From contig CAWEPI010000008.1 in the NCBI GenBank assembly GCA_963810945.1, positions 1,274,264 to 1,338,263 on the forward strand: a DNA stretch of 64,000 nt. Direction: 5' to 3'. The translations under genes were made by a program, and so were the position numbers. How positions within the stretch are numbered: the stretch's first letter is position 1; every line of letters begins with the position of its first letter. The stretch comes from JAOUEA01 sp963810945 (GTDB taxonomy: Bacteria; Actinomycetota; UBA4738; HRBIN12). Under the pieces are notes generated by a model that worked only from the letters and a program-made list of their open reading frames with translations, was not told the DNA's origin and did not search any database. Positions 9,293 through 19,744 of the stretch are shown piece after piece.

Positions 9293-11420
9293 CTATCCCG
9301 TCAGCGGTATCAGGCCCCGGATGAGGGTCCCCGCCCCCGGCCGACTCTCGACCTCCAGCCTCCCCCCGATGGCGTCGAGACGGTCCGCCATGCCCTGCAA
9401 CCCCGAGCCCCTGGCGGACCCCGGCTCGAACCCGCGACCGTCGTCCCGGATCTGGAACGTGAGCCACCCGTCCGCCTCCTCCAGGCGCACCACCGCCGAG
9501 GTCGCCTCGGCGTACTTCGCCACGTTCTGGAGCGCCTCGAGGGCGCAGAAGTAGACCGTCGCCTCCACCTGTTGGTCGTACCGCCCGATCCCGTCGACCT
9601 CCACGGTCGCGGGGAGGGAGGCCTTGCGGGCCTGTGCCTCGAGCGCCGCGGCGAGACCTCTGTCGGCCAGCAGCGGTGGGTAGATCCCGCGGGCGAGATC
9701 GCGGAGGTCAGTCGAGGGCGTCATGGAGCATCTGCTGGAGTCCCGGGATCGCGCCGGTGACGTTCTCCGCCCCGGGCACATCGCGAGCGAACCGATCGAG
9801 GAGCCCGAGCTGGACGCCGAGCGCGACGAGCTGCTGTTGCGCGCCGTCGTGCAGGTTCCGCTCGATCTTCCGCCGCTCCGAGTCCTGCGCCTCGACGAGC
9901 CGACGACGTGACGCGCGGAGCTCGTCGATCGTGTTGCGCAGCTCTGCGTTGAGTCGGACGTTGCGGACGACGAGCGCGGCCTGGGATGCGACGTGCTGCG
10001 CCAACGCCGTCTCGGTGGGCGACAGCGGCTCGTTCCTCGGCTTGCGGAGGGCGACCACCCCCAGGGTTTCGTCGTCCTGCCGCACCGGGAACGCCGCGGT
10101 GGCATCGGCGAACGCCGACAGATCGTCGTCGCCGGCCACGGCGCGTGGCGGGGGCTGGGGCGCGCCTCCGGGCCAGATCGCGGCGGTCCGGAGCGTCGTG
10201 CCGACCCTGGACCAGACCTCCACCGCAGTGGCTCCCGTCCCGCTCGCGAGCAGCGACACCATCCGGTCGAGCTGCTCCTCGAGCGGCAGGGTGCGGGCCA
10301 TGGCGTCGGCGAACTCCGACAGCACCTGGTAGGGCGTCGCCCGCTCGCCGTAGACCACGCGGTTCGCGACCCTCTGCGCGCGCCGCCGCAGCGGCTGGAA
10401 CAGGACCGCGATCACGACGGCCGCGGCGACGGTGAGGAGGGGTCCCCCGCCGTATCCGGCCAGCGCTCCGATACCGGCCACGATGACGATGTAGACGCCG
10501 GTCACCGCGGCCGCGAGCAGGCCGTAGACGACGGTGCGGTTGATGATCACGTCGATCTGGTACAGGCCGTGCCTGAGGATCGCGATCGTGATCGCGAGGG
10601 GTATCCCGAGCAGCGCGAGGAGCGCGGACGCGAGGCCGATGACCGTGGTGACGACGGCGTCGTTCCCCACCGTGACCAACGAGATCGTGAGGGCGACCTG
10701 GGACGCGACCTCCGCGCCGGCCGCGAAGGCCACCCACTTGATCTGTTGACGGAGCTCGGGATCGCCCGACCGATAGCGGACGACGAGGGCGGCGGCGGCC
10801 GCCACGAACACGAGTGCGGACACGACCCCGAGGCCGGGGATCGTCCCGAGGACGTCGAAACGGAATCCCGAGACGCCGAGGGGGTTCGGGAACCTCAGCG
10901 AGACGCCTCCGGGTGCGGGCAGCGCGACCTGACGAGGGGTGAGGATGAACCCGATCAGCGAGATCACGGTCGCGACCGCCGCAGCGATCGCCACCGGACG
11001 CCAGCGCGGCGACGGGAGGCTCCCCGTCGGGAAGATCAGGAACATGAACGCGAGGCCCAGCACGACCGGCACGAACAGCCATTCCGCGGACGCCCCGACC
11101 ACCTTCGGGATCGGCCACAGGCCCGGGTGGGCGACCCCGATCACGGCGTAGGCGGAGGTCACGCAGATCAGGGCGAGCCCGGCACCCTCCCCGATCAACA
11201 GCCAGCCGATCGGGTTGCGGACGCGGATGACGATCACCGTTCCGAGCGCCGCGTAGACGACGGCGGCAAGGGGTAGACCGAGGAGCGGGTAGGCGTCCAC
11301 CGGCTTCAGGTGCGGCCACGCGACCCCGGCAAGGACGACGCCGAGGATGGCGAGGACGATCGCGGCGATCAGGAACGGGACCGGTGATACGTGCCTCGAC
11401 CCGTTCCCGCGTGACATCAC
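9293..11420 (-). CDS. NarL-type sensor histidine kinase (multi-TM, GAF, HisKA_3, HATPase), one frameshift
   Basis: Two frames join into one ~708-residue kinase. The N-terminal half has about nine membrane helices. A GAF-like domain (ATPYQVLSEFADAMARTL onward) follows, then the dimerisation segment RKIERNLHDGAQQQL with the phospho-acceptor His, and a HATPase with DDGRGFEPGSARGSGLQGM. The frame breaks at about 9710, where ALD-DLRDLARGIYPPLL is split by one extra base (+1 on the coding strand). Everything downstream is intact in the new frame, so a sequence error is likely. No response regulator is adjacent. Confidence 0.82.
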
Positions 11421-11577
11421 GTCATCCCCCGACAGAGCCTGGTTCCCTGCGTCGCCCCAGTATTCCGCCCCGCAGCCCTCTATGCGCTGGTGTCTCCACC
11501 ACTGTGCGGATGGGAGGGTCGCACCACCGCCTGACGAGGGACGCAGTTCGGCGCCTCGATCTCGAGCGACGCGGCAG

Positions 11578-12096
11578 CTACTGCCGAGGCCTCATCAGGA
11601 TCGTCAGAGGGGTCGCGGGAACCCCGTTCGATGGCTGCCCACCTCTGAAGCTCGAAGGCCCGCCGATGATCCGGCCGCTGGGTAGCGCGTGCCACCGGAC
11701 GAGGTAGAGGCCCGGCCCTTGGTTGGTGAAATGCCTACGCCACGTGATCCGCGAGTCGAAGTGCCCGAACATCGGTGGACGGATCCGGAACGCGTGGCAC
11801 TCCACGGTTCCGTTCGGGGCCTGCACGCACAGCCGGTAGCGGTGGAAGTATCGGCCGCCGGGGCCGGCGATCACCATCTGCCAGCCGCGATCGGGGTCCG
11901 GGTAACGGTACACAGCCATACACAGCCGGTGCGCAGTTGCACACGGTGGGGGCGGTGGGATGGCCTTCGCGGGTGTCGCGGACGTGAGCACGAGTAGGGC
12001 CACTGAGAGCGCGGGAACGAACGCCACCCAGATGACCTTCCTCGAACGGACCGCGGCGATCTGCCGTGGGATGTGGCGAGCTTCGTCGGCGAGCAT
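11578..12096 (-). CDS. Secreted/anchored protein of unknown function
   Basis: The product is 172 residues. The ATG at 12094-12096 is chosen because GGAAGGAG lies 5 bases upstream; in-frame starts at 12138 and 12144 are possible. A transmembrane segment or signal (VIWVAFVPALSVALLVLTS) ends at ATPAKA. The mature part begins with a proline run and has four cysteines, HRYRLCVQAPNGTVECHAF, and GPGLYLVRWHALPSG, suggesting a small beta-sandwich. No family recognised. Confidence 0.62.
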   Translation of the reverse strand: MLADEARHIPRQIAAVRSRKVIWVAFVPALSVALLVLTSATPAKAIPPPPPCATAHRLCMAVYRYPDPDRGWQMVIAGPGGRYFHRYRLCVQAPNGTVECHAFRIRPPMFGHFDSRITWRRHFTNQGPGLYLVRWHALPSGRIIGGPSSFRGGQPSNGVPATPLTILMRPRQ

Positions 12097-12186
12097 GCGC
12101 GCTCCTTCCGGTTGATCGGCGTGTCCTTCGGTGCGCATGTTCACTTCCGCCTCTTAATGGCGGCTTAAGCCGGTTTGGTCCTCGGC

Positions 12187-13378
12187 TCAGTCGGGGAGGA
12201 GCGGGACCCGGAGCCCCTCGCGACGCCCGAGGAGCACACCCCTCGTGACCGCGGACGATCCGAACCGTTCGTGCAGGCTGTCGAGGGTCGCGTCGATCGC
12301 CGACGCGGGCGCGCCGTCGAACGGCAGCGCCAGCTGGACCGCGTCGTCGCCGAACAGGTTGCTGAACGTGATGCCGATCAGCGTGATGCCCCGACGGGCG
12401 ATCTCGGGCAGGGCGTTGGCGAGCAGGATGCGGCCGGCCTCCAGCAGCGTCACCGTGTCCGCCGTCGCCTCGGGCAGGGTGTGCGAACGCGTCGCCCGTG
12501 AGAAGTCGTCGAACCTGAGGCGCAGCGTCACCGTTCGGCAGACGCGATGCGCCTTCCGCAGGCGCCGGGCGAGCCGATCGACCAGCGCGATCAGGTCGGT
12601 GTCGAGCGTCTCGGGTGACCGTCGCCGTCGACCGAGCGCCCGCTGGGTGCCCATCGAGCGACGACGGCGACCGACCTCCACCCGGCGCGGATCGCGGTTG
12701 TGCGCGAGCGCGTTGAGATGCCGTCCGGCACCCCGTCCCAGGATCCGCACCAGCGCGGGCTCGCCGAGCCCCGCCACCTCCGCGACGGTGGTGATCGAGC
12801 GCTCCCGCAGCTTCCGCGCGGTCACGGGCCCGACGCCCCACAGCCGCTCGACCGGCAATCCGTGCAGGAACGCGAGCTCGCCGTCGACCGGGAACGACGA
12901 GCAGGCCGTCGGGCTTGGCGACGCCGCTGGCCACCTTCGCCAGGAACTTCGTTCGTGCCACGCCCACCGTGACGCGGATCCCGACCCGCTCGAGCACGTC
13001 TCGACGCAGGTGCACCGCGATCTCGCTCGGCGTGCCGGAGATCCGGCGCAGCCCGCCGACGTCCAGGAACGCCTCGTCGATCGAGAGCCCCTCCACGAAC
13101 GGCGTGGTGTCGTGGAAGACGGCGAACATCGCCTTGCTCGCCTCGCTGTAGGCCTCCATCCGCGGCCTGACGACGATCGCCTGCGGGCATAGGCGTCGCG
13201 CCTGTGTCTCGCCCATCGGGGTTCGCACCCCGTACGCCTTGGCCTCGTAGCTGGCCGCGAGCACGACGCCGCCCCCGACGATCACGGGGCGGCCGCGCAG
13301 CGCCGGGTCGTCGCGCTGCTCGACCGACGCGTAGAAGGAGTCGGCGTCCGCATGCAGGATCGTGCCTTCCCCCTCCAT
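12187..13378 (-). CDS. dinB: DNA polymerase IV (Y-family), one frameshift
   Basis: Two frames combine into a ~396-residue Y-family polymerase. The first part has ILHADADSFYASVEQ (catalytic Asp, steric gate Phe/Tyr region) and GLSIDEAFLDV, which supplies the second carboxylate pair. The second part begins LAFLHGLPVERLWGVGPVTARKL (helix-hairpin-helix thumb) and ends in a little-finger domain. The break is one extra base at about 12890, inside a C/G run. Pol IV performs error-prone translesion synthesis. The length and motif order are normal once the shift is corrected. Confidence 0.88.
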
Positions 13379-13487
13379 CGGTCGATGCTCGCACCAGCCA
13401 CCGACATGCTGGGGTTGCGGCTCGTCACCCTTGCGAAAACCTGCGGGTCGCGCGAGCATCACTCGAGGAGCGAAGGAAGGAGCTCAG

Positions 13488-13958
13488 ATGATCCGACCGG
13501 CCCCCCTACGGATGTTCGGAGCACTTCTCCTGTGTGGTGCTCTGCTGGCAGGTTGCAGCAGCAGCTCAACCGACTCCGCCACCACCTCCAGCTCCACGCC
13601 CGGCGAGAGCACCGAGAGCACGGGCGCGCCGGTGTCTTCGACGCCTACATCGGGGGGCGACTCCGCCCTGACCGGCACGTGGAACGGCACGTGGCAGTCC
13701 AGCTCGGATGCCTCAGGCACGTTCTCGGTCACGTTCACCCAGACCAGCCCATCGCTGAACGGCACGCTGTCGATCTCCGTGGCGTGCCTCGACGGTGCGA
13801 AGGTGACCGGCACGGTGAGCGGCAGCTCGATCGAGTTCGGGTCGGTGAAGGGTCAGTGCGACATCAGCTACAAGGGTTCGATCGACGGCGATCAGATGTC
13901 GGGGACCTACGACCTGTCAGGAGCGGCGGGCGGCACCTGGAAGGCCTCGAAGGCGTAG
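13488..13958 (+). CDS. Small secreted lipoprotein, unknown function
   Basis: The product is 156 residues. The N-terminus has a lipobox (ALLAGC) with Cys near residue 22, then a Ser/Thr linker. A C-terminal repeated beta pattern follows: LTGTWNGTWQ, LNGTLSISVACLDGAKVTGTVSGSSIEFG, MSGTYDLSGAAGGTW. This resembles small beta-barrel lipoprotein modules. GAAGGAAGGAG lies before the ATG at 13488. It would be anchored on the outer face of the cell membrane. Ligand unknown. Confidence 0.75.
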   Translation: MIRPAPLRMFGALLLCGALLAGCSSSSTDSATTSSSTPGESTESTGAPVSSTPTSGGDSALTGTWNGTWQSSSDASGTFSVTFTQTSPSLNGTLSISVACLDGAKVTGTVSGSSIEFGSVKGQCDISYKGSIDGDQMSGTYDLSGAAGGTWKASKA

Positions 13959-14040
13959 GCGAGCCCGTGTAGACGGCATCCGTATCACCAGTGAATGGCC
14001 CTCGGAACGTTCGCTACCGACACGGACATCTCGCTCGAGG

Positions 14041-14466
14041 CTAATCCGCGAGTATCCCACCCCACGCCGCAGGATCGACGTCCGCGAGCGTCTCGGAGAA
14101 CGTCCACTGGTGTCCTGCCAGATCTTCCGTCGTGTACTGCCGCTCGCCGTACTCGAAGTCCGTCGGCTCCATCAAGATCCGCGCCCCATGCGCCTCCGCT
14201 CGAGCCCGATGGGCATTGACATCCTCGACACGCACGGTGATCGAATGCGTCACCTCTCCCTCTCGTGGTGGGCAACGGTCGAAACGCACGTCCCCGACGA
14301 TGACCGCGCCTTCTCCGATGCTCAGTTGCGAGCGATGGTTCTCTCCGATCTGAAGTCGCTCGACGAACCCGAACGCGGCGCTCAGCCAAGCGACGGCTTC
14401 ACGGACGTCCGGGTAGATGAGGACCGGGATGACAACGGCCGAGGGGATGGACCGGTTCTCCTTCAC
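14041..14466 (-). CDS. VOC (glyoxalase/bleomycin-resistance) superfamily protein
   Basis: The product is 141 residues. VIPVLIYPDVREAVAWLSAAFGF and the later HSITVRVEDVNAHRARAEAHGARILMEPTDFEYGERQYTTEDLAGHQWTFSET fit the paired beta-alpha-beta-beta-beta modules of the PhnB-like VOC group. Metal-binding His/Glu positions are only partly evident, so it may be an antibiotic-binding or isomerase-like member. The start is the GTG at 14464-14466. Confidence 0.78.
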   Translation of the reverse strand: MKENRSIPSAVVIPVLIYPDVREAVAWLSAAFGFVERLQIGENHRSQLSIGEGAVIVGDVRFDRCPPREGEVTHSITVRVEDVNAHRARAEAHGARILMEPTDFEYGERQYTTEDLAGHQWTFSETLADVDPAAWGGILAD

Positions 14467-14572
14467 GGTTCCGAAAGCCTAGCGCCTCGCGAACCTGTCG
14501 GGCAGGTGGTGTCGTTTCGACCCTCGCCGCTCGGACGGATCCTCATAGCGCGACCAGAGCACGCCCGACCTC

Positions 14573-14678
14573 TCAGCTCGCGTGCAGCACCCAGTCGACG
14601 TTGAACGGGTCCTCCCACGAAGATCGCGTGGATCCGGAACACGTGTCCCCTTCCCCGAGCGGACGCAGCATGTAGAGG
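14573..14678 (-). pseudogene. Decayed copy of the C-terminus of the secreted protein at 1993-2652
   Basis: About 105 bases closely match the end of the gene at 1993-2652: the products share MLRPL.EGD near the start and end FNVDWVLH. Small indels in the middle break the frame. Nothing of the N-terminal two thirds is present. The copy abuts another remnant (TauE/SafE), marking a rearrangement scar. Confidence 0.65.
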
Positions 14679-14681
14679 ATC

Positions 14682-14921
14682 TCGACCTCGACGGGCACGA
14701 GCGGGCCGCCCCTCGTCATCGCGCTCCACGGCACGGGGCTCTCACCCGTTGCCTTCCGTGCCACGCTGGCGATGGCGTTCCTGATCCAGGGCACCGTGTC
14801 GCTGGGATGGCTCGCGGGCCAACGCCTGTTCGGGCGCCTTGATCCTGAACGGTTCGGTCGGGTGGTCCTCGTGATGCTCGCGTGTTCGGGAGTGCTCACG
14901 CTCGTGTCGGCCCTGACCTGA
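14682..14921 (+). pseudogene. C-terminal remnant of a TauE/SafE (TSUP) membrane permease
   Basis: In the frame ending TGA at 14919-14921 the sequence reads GTSGPPLVIAL, then FRATLAMAFLIQG and two further hydrophobic helices. GPPLV followed by FRATL is the second signature of sulfite-exporter TauE/SafE proteins. The N-terminal half of this family is missing and no start codon with a ribosome-binding site precedes it, so it is a broken gene end fused to the preceding remnant. Confidence 0.6.
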
Positions 14922-14950
14922 GATCGGCCGCATCGGATACCGTTTCCTTC

Positions 14951-15910
14951 GTGGCCGGCTCCCGCACGACGCCCCTGGTCCGCCGCTTGGCGTGGATCAT
15001 GCTCGCGTTGTTCGTCGTGTTCGTTGCGGGCGTGATCGGCTACATGGTCCTGGAGGGCTGGGGCTTCGGCGACGCCCTCTACATGACGGTCATCACGATG
15101 ACGACCGTCGGCTTCAAGGAGGTGCGACCACTCGACCAGAGCGGGCAGTGGCTGACGCTCACGATCATCCTGCTCGGGGTCGCGATCGCCCTCGTGGGGA
15201 TCTCCCTCACCGCGGCGATCGTCGCCCAGGCAGAGATCGGCGGGACCACCAGGAGGAAGCGCATGGAGAAGCGGATCGAGGCACTGCGAGGTCATTTCAT
15301 CGTCTGCGCCTACGGGCGCGTCGGACGGGCGGCCGTCCGCGAGCTCGAGGCGGCGGCGCTCCCGTTCGTGGTGGTCGATCCGAAGGAGGACCTGCGCGAG
15401 CGGATGGACGAGGACGCCCTGCTCTACCTCGTGGACGACCCCTCGTTGGAGCCCGTGCTCCGGCGCGCGGGCGTCGAACGGGCGCGAGGGTTGCTCTGCG
15501 CGGTCGACTCCGACGCGACGAACGTGTTCATCACGCTCACGGCGCGGCAGATGAACCCGGATCTGTTCATCGTCGCGCGGGCGTCCGATCCGGGGTCGAC
15601 GGAGCGCCTCGAGCGTGCCGGAGCCGACCGCGTGGTGTCGCCGTTCGTGTCGAGCGGTCGCCACATGGTGCGGATGGCCCAGGACCCGAGCATCGTCGAC
15701 CTCTTCGACGAGGGCTCCGGCGCCGATCGCTCGATCCCCGTCCAGGAACGACTCATCGACGAGGGCGACGCCCTCCAGGGGCGGACCGTGGGCGACGTGC
15801 CGGGCGTCGTCTTGGCCCTGCGCCGCTCGGACGGCTCCGTGATGGCGCGGCCCGAGAGCACGACGACCCTGCAGGCGAACGACGTCATGCTCCTGCTGGC
15901 GGCCGACTGA
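14951..15910 (+). CDS. Two-TM potassium channel with cytosolic RCK (TrkA-N/TrkA-C) domains
   Basis: The product is 319 residues. TM1 (about residues 13-34), a pore loop with TMTTVGFKEV, and TM2 (TLTIILLGVAIALVGISL) are followed by an RCK domain starting HFIVCAYGRVGRAAVREL, a Rossmann motif for NAD(H) or nucleotide. A C-terminal TrkA-C domain ends VMLLLAAD. The selectivity filter is TVGFKE instead of TVGYGD, so ion selectivity may differ. GTG at 14951 is used because it directly precedes the charged N-terminus before TM1. It forms tetramers in the cell membrane in the family. Confidence 0.85.
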   Translation: MAGSRTTPLVRRLAWIMLALFVVFVAGVIGYMVLEGWGFGDALYMTVITMTTVGFKEVRPLDQSGQWLTLTIILLGVAIALVGISLTAAIVAQAEIGGTTRRKRMEKRIEALRGHFIVCAYGRVGRAAVRELEAAALPFVVVDPKEDLRERMDEDALLYLVDDPSLEPVLRRAGVERARGLLCAVDSDATNVFITLTARQMNPDLFIVARASDPGSTERLERAGADRVVSPFVSSGRHMVRMAQDPSIVDLFDEGSGADRSIPVQERLIDEGDALQGRTVGDVPGVVLALRRSDGSVMARPESTTTLQANDVMLLLAAD

Positions 15911-15946
15911 GCCGCACCGAGGGTGTGACGCGGGCGTCGCGTCTCC

Positions 15947-16336
15947 TCACAGGCCGCGCGCGTGTCGCTCGGCCAAGGCAGGCGGCGCGCACGCGAGCCA
16001 TCCATCCGCGATCGCGTCCTTGAGGGCCCGCTTGGGGGCGGCTCGCAGCTCGATCAGGATCGCGGCGTATCCGTCGAAGTGCGGGATCGTGAAGACCCCC
16101 TTCGTCCCGGCGCCGAGCACCGCCTCCTTCTCGATCAGGTCGTCGACCCGGACCGCGAGGATCGGCTCCCGAGGTGGCGTCGCGTCACCGAACCGCTTGA
16201 TGTCGGCCTTCGTGTACGGCCGCTCCCAGGCGAACGTCTTGCCCGCCACGGACCACGAGCGGTTGCCGTGCCGCTCCTGCTCGGTCACCTCCAGCAACGC
16301 GAGCGCGATCCGGGCCGCGTCGTCGATCGTCGCCAT
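15947..16336 (-). CDS. MmcQ/YjbR family protein
   Basis: The product is 129 residues. The pattern includes TFAWERPY near the middle, REPILAVRVDDLIEKEAVL, and FTIPHFDGYAAILIEL with a late DGWLACAP. These match the MmcQ/YjbR fold (cyaY-like), small cytosolic proteins of unclear role often annotated as DNA-binding. The ATG at 16334-16336 is preferred over an in-frame upstream start. It is convergent with the channel gene. Confidence 0.8.
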   Translation of the reverse strand: MATIDDAARIALALLEVTEQERHGNRSWSVAGKTFAWERPYTKADIKRFGDATPPREPILAVRVDDLIEKEAVLGAGTKGVFTIPHFDGYAAILIELRAAPKRALKDAIADGWLACAPPALAERHARGL

Positions 16337-16356
16337 CCCTGGACCGTACCGCAAGC

Positions 16357-18546
16357 TCAGATAGCGGGCGCCTCATCCAATTCGGAGAGATCCTCAGGCT
16401 CGACATGGATCCGCGGGAGCACGCGATCGAGCCCGGATGGGAACCACCAGTTCGCCTTGCCCATCAGCAGCATCAGCGACGGGACGAGCGCGGTCCGGAT
16501 GATGACGGCGTCCACGAAGATGGCCGCGGCGAGCCCCAGACCGAACTCCTTGATGATCCGCTCGCCGCCCAGGATGAACGATCCGAAGACGACGATCATG
16601 ATCGCCGCCGCAGCGGTGATCGTGCCCCCCGTAGCCGAGAGCCCGCGCCCGACCGCCGTGCGGTTGTCTCCGGAGCGCAGCCATTCCTCGTGGATCCGCA
16701 TCACCAGGAACACCTCGTAGTCCATGGAGAGCCCGAACAGGATGGCGAAGAGCATGACGGGCAGGAACGCCTCGACCGGACCGGGACGGCTCACGCCGAA
16801 CAGGCCGCCGAGCCAGCCCCATTGGAAGACCGCGGTGACGATGCCGAACGCGGCGGCGATCGACAGCAGGTTCATGATCGCCGCCTTCAGGGGCACCACG
16901 AGGCTCCGCAGGACGAGCGCGAGCAGAAGGAAGGAGACGAGCACGACCGCGCCGATGAACAGCGGCAGCTTCGAGGTCAACACGGTCGCGAAGTCGGCGA
17001 AGATCGCGGTGATCCCACCGACGTAGACGGTGAGACCCGAGCCGCCGACCGCCGGCGGGATGACGTCGTCGCGCAGGACGTTGATCAGGTCCGTGGTGGC
17101 CGCGTCCTGTGGCGCCGAGGTCGGATACACCTGGAACAGGACCAGCTGGGAGCCGTCCTTCGCGGGGATCGTGGTCGGTCGGCGTAACGGCCGCGACGCC
17201 GGGCTGGCCCTGGATCGTCGTCGCGAGCTGGGTCATCGCCGCCGGCCTGCGCGGGGTCGTTCGTCTCGGCGACGACCTGGAGCGGTCCGTTGAACCCGGG
17301 ACCGAACCCGTCGGCCAGCATGTCGTACGCGGTCCTCGTGGTGCTCCCCACCGCGTCGTTCCCCTGGTCCGAGGAGCCCGAGACGCAGGCTGAAGGAACG
17401 GAGCGGCGAGCACTAGGATGAGGAGGAGGGCGATCCCGCCGAAGATCACGGGGCGGCGCTCGACGGCCTTGGACCACGCAGACCCAGAACCCGGCCTCGG
17501 ACGACGAGCGTGGGCCGTCCGTGGAGAGCGACCGACGCTGACGACGCGACAGGATCTTCGGGCCGACGAACCCGAGCATCGCCGGCAGCAGCGTGAGTGC
17601 CGCGACCATCGTGAAGAGCACGCCGATGCTGGAGGCGACCGCGAGCCCGTTCAGGAAGCTGATCCCCAGCGTGAACATGCCCAAGAGCGCGACGCACACG
17701 ATGGTGCCGGCGAAGAGCACGGCACGGCCTGACGTATCGATGGCCAGTTCCACGGATTCCCCGACGTCGCGGCCCGCCTGCAGGCCCTGCCGGTGGCGCG
17801 AGACGATGAACAACGCGTAGTCGACCCCGACCCCCAGCCCGATCAACAGGACGAGCTCGGTGGAGAAGACGGGCATCGTCATCACCTTGCTGACCAACCC
17901 GATCACCGAGATCGCCGTGCCGAGTGCGACGAGTGCGGACGCGAGCGGCATCGCCATCGCGAACAGAGAGCCGAACACCAGGAACAGGACGATGCCCGCG
18001 GTGATGATCCCGAGGCCGGTGCCGCCGACCGACGGCTGGTTCGCCTGCTGCGCGAGCTGTCCGGAGACCGCGACCACGACGCCGTCACCCGAGGCGGCGG
18101 TAGCGGTGTGCACGAAGTCCTTCGCGTAGGAGATCGAGAGATCCTGTGCCTGCTGATCGAGCGCGACGGTCGCGAAGGCCACCGAGCCGTCGGGGCTGAC
18201 CCGGCCCGCGGCATCCGGGCCGTACGGGAGGCTGGACGGCGACGACGTGAGGAAGCTTCGCAACGTCCGCGAGCATCGACTCGACGGCATCACGGACCTG
18301 CGGGTCGGTGACTTTGGTACCGCCGCTGGCTCCGATCACGATCTGCTCGGAATCACCCGACTGTTGGGGCGCGGCGGCTTGGAGCAACTCGAGGGCTCGG
18401 GTCGATTCCGTGGCCGGGAGGGAGAAGTCGTTCGAGTAGGCGGTGCCTGCCGCCTTCACGATCCCGAACAGGATCACGAACGCCGAGAGCCAGGCCGCGA
18501 CGACGATCCAGCGGTGTCGGAACGACCAGCCGGCGAGCTTCCGCAT
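16357..18546 (-). CDS. MMPL/RND-type membrane transporter, six frameshifts
   Basis: Fragments in all three minus frames assemble into one ~727-residue MMPL protein. It starts MRKLAGWSFRHRWIVVAAWL and ends in a conserved 12-TM layout (LLIGLGVGVDYALFIVSRHR in the first half, LFGLSMDYEVFLVMRIHEEW in the second, each with the TM4/TM10 Asp-Tyr pair). Six +1 shifts are needed, near 18240, 17482, 17405, 17390, 17240 and 17180. At least four look like a duplicated base. No stop codons remain once they are corrected. MMPL proteins export lipids or hydrophobic compounds using proton motive force. A real pseudogene cannot be excluded. Confidence 0.75.
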
Positions 18547-18758
18547 GAGAGCGCTTCCTCTTGGGACGGCCGGGCGCGGCCGTCGTGCCTGTTCGCGTGT
18601 GGATCGGGCAGTGAGCCTACGGGATACCGAGCCCCGGACGATCTGACCGCGGTGCGGGTGGGGCCCTCCCACGAGGGTTCGGACGGCCTCATCCGTGCTC
18701 GTGGCCTCGGTCCAAGCTTCCGATGTGGGCGTCGGCCCCCGAGTGAGGTGAGCGAACC

Positions 18759-19565
18759 ATGTCGAAGATCCTTCGATCCGCAAGCGCCGCCGCGCTGCTG
18801 CTCGTCGTAGCGCTCTGCATCCCGCCGTCATATGCAGCACGAACGAGCGCGACGTCTCGACCCGCCGTGACCGGGCCGGTCGCGACGTTCACTTCAGGAG
18901 GCGGCGCCAGCTTCATGCGTGTGACCGTGAACCGCTTCGGCCACCTCGGGATCGAGTCCCCGAAAGGCATCGGGCTCGTCGGGGGTGAGGGGGTCGCCCT
19001 CTGCACGGGTCTGCCTGAGGCGACGGCGATCGACTTCGACTCCGAGTACCCCGCCCTCAGCATCCGTGGCTTCACCGCTCCCGTGATCAGCCAGCCGAAG
19101 CCCGGGGTGTTCCCCGTGACGATCACGCGTCGGACCACCCACGGCCACTTGAAGCTGACCTCGCTGTTCTCGATGCCGGATGCGGCCGAGAAGGACGTCG
19201 CGATCACGATGACGCTGAAGAACGTCGGGACGACGCCGGCGACCAACCTCGAGCTGTTCCGCTCGATGAACATCACCGGCAGCTCCGGCGTGGGGCCTCC
19301 GGAGTGGGCGGCGGCCACCGCTGACTCGGCCATCTACTGGCACAACGAACCCGCACACGGGGTCGTGCAAACGGCACGTACCCTCGCCGTGCCGCATGAG
19401 GGCGGCATCGTCAGCGACATCGATATCCCCGATGAGTGCGGCAGCTACTACGACTCGGTCCCGAACGAGTACGACGGCGGTGGGTACGCCCGCGTTGACT
19501 ACTCCCTGGGAACCTTGGCGCCGGGCGCATCAATCACCGTGGTGGTCACCTACCAGAGGTTCTGA
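18759..19565 (+). CDS. Secreted protein of unknown function
   Basis: The product is 268 residues with a signal peptide (AAALLLVVALCIPPSYA). The mature part is beta-rich with FMRVTVNRFGHLGIESPKG, VFPVTITRRTTHGHLKLTSLF, and VAITMTLKNVGTTPATNLELFRSMN, which reads like an immunoglobulin-type fold with a CARDB-like 'laws of added terms' pattern. It ends PGASITVVVTYQRF. No catalytic motif is recognised. Confidence 0.7.
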   Translation: MSKILRSASAAALLLVVALCIPPSYAARTSATSRPAVTGPVATFTSGGGASFMRVTVNRFGHLGIESPKGIGLVGGEGVALCTGLPEATAIDFDSEYPALSIRGFTAPVISQPKPGVFPVTITRRTTHGHLKLTSLFSMPDAAEKDVAITMTLKNVGTTPATNLELFRSMNITGSSGVGPPEWAAATADSAIYWHNEPAHGVVQTARTLAVPHEGGIVSDIDIPDECGSYYDSVPNEYDGGGYARVDYSLGTLAPGASITVVVTYQRF

Positions 19566-19744
19566 GTGCCTTGTGCTTCGGAGGGGTCGGACGGACACTG
19601 GGAGACAAGGAGGCGCTTGATGCGTCCGCGCACTCGTCGCGACTCCTTCCATGGTCCCCGGGCTGCGCGCCGCACGGGACCATCGAGGCCCTCCAGGTGG
19701 TCCCGTGAGAGCGCCTACGTGGGAACGATCCGGAAGGAGGTCAC

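Noticed and set aside
16357..18546. MMPL gene considered as a true pseudogene
   Set aside because: All breaks are +1 and no stop codons remain after correction, so artefact is more likely; not fully excluded.
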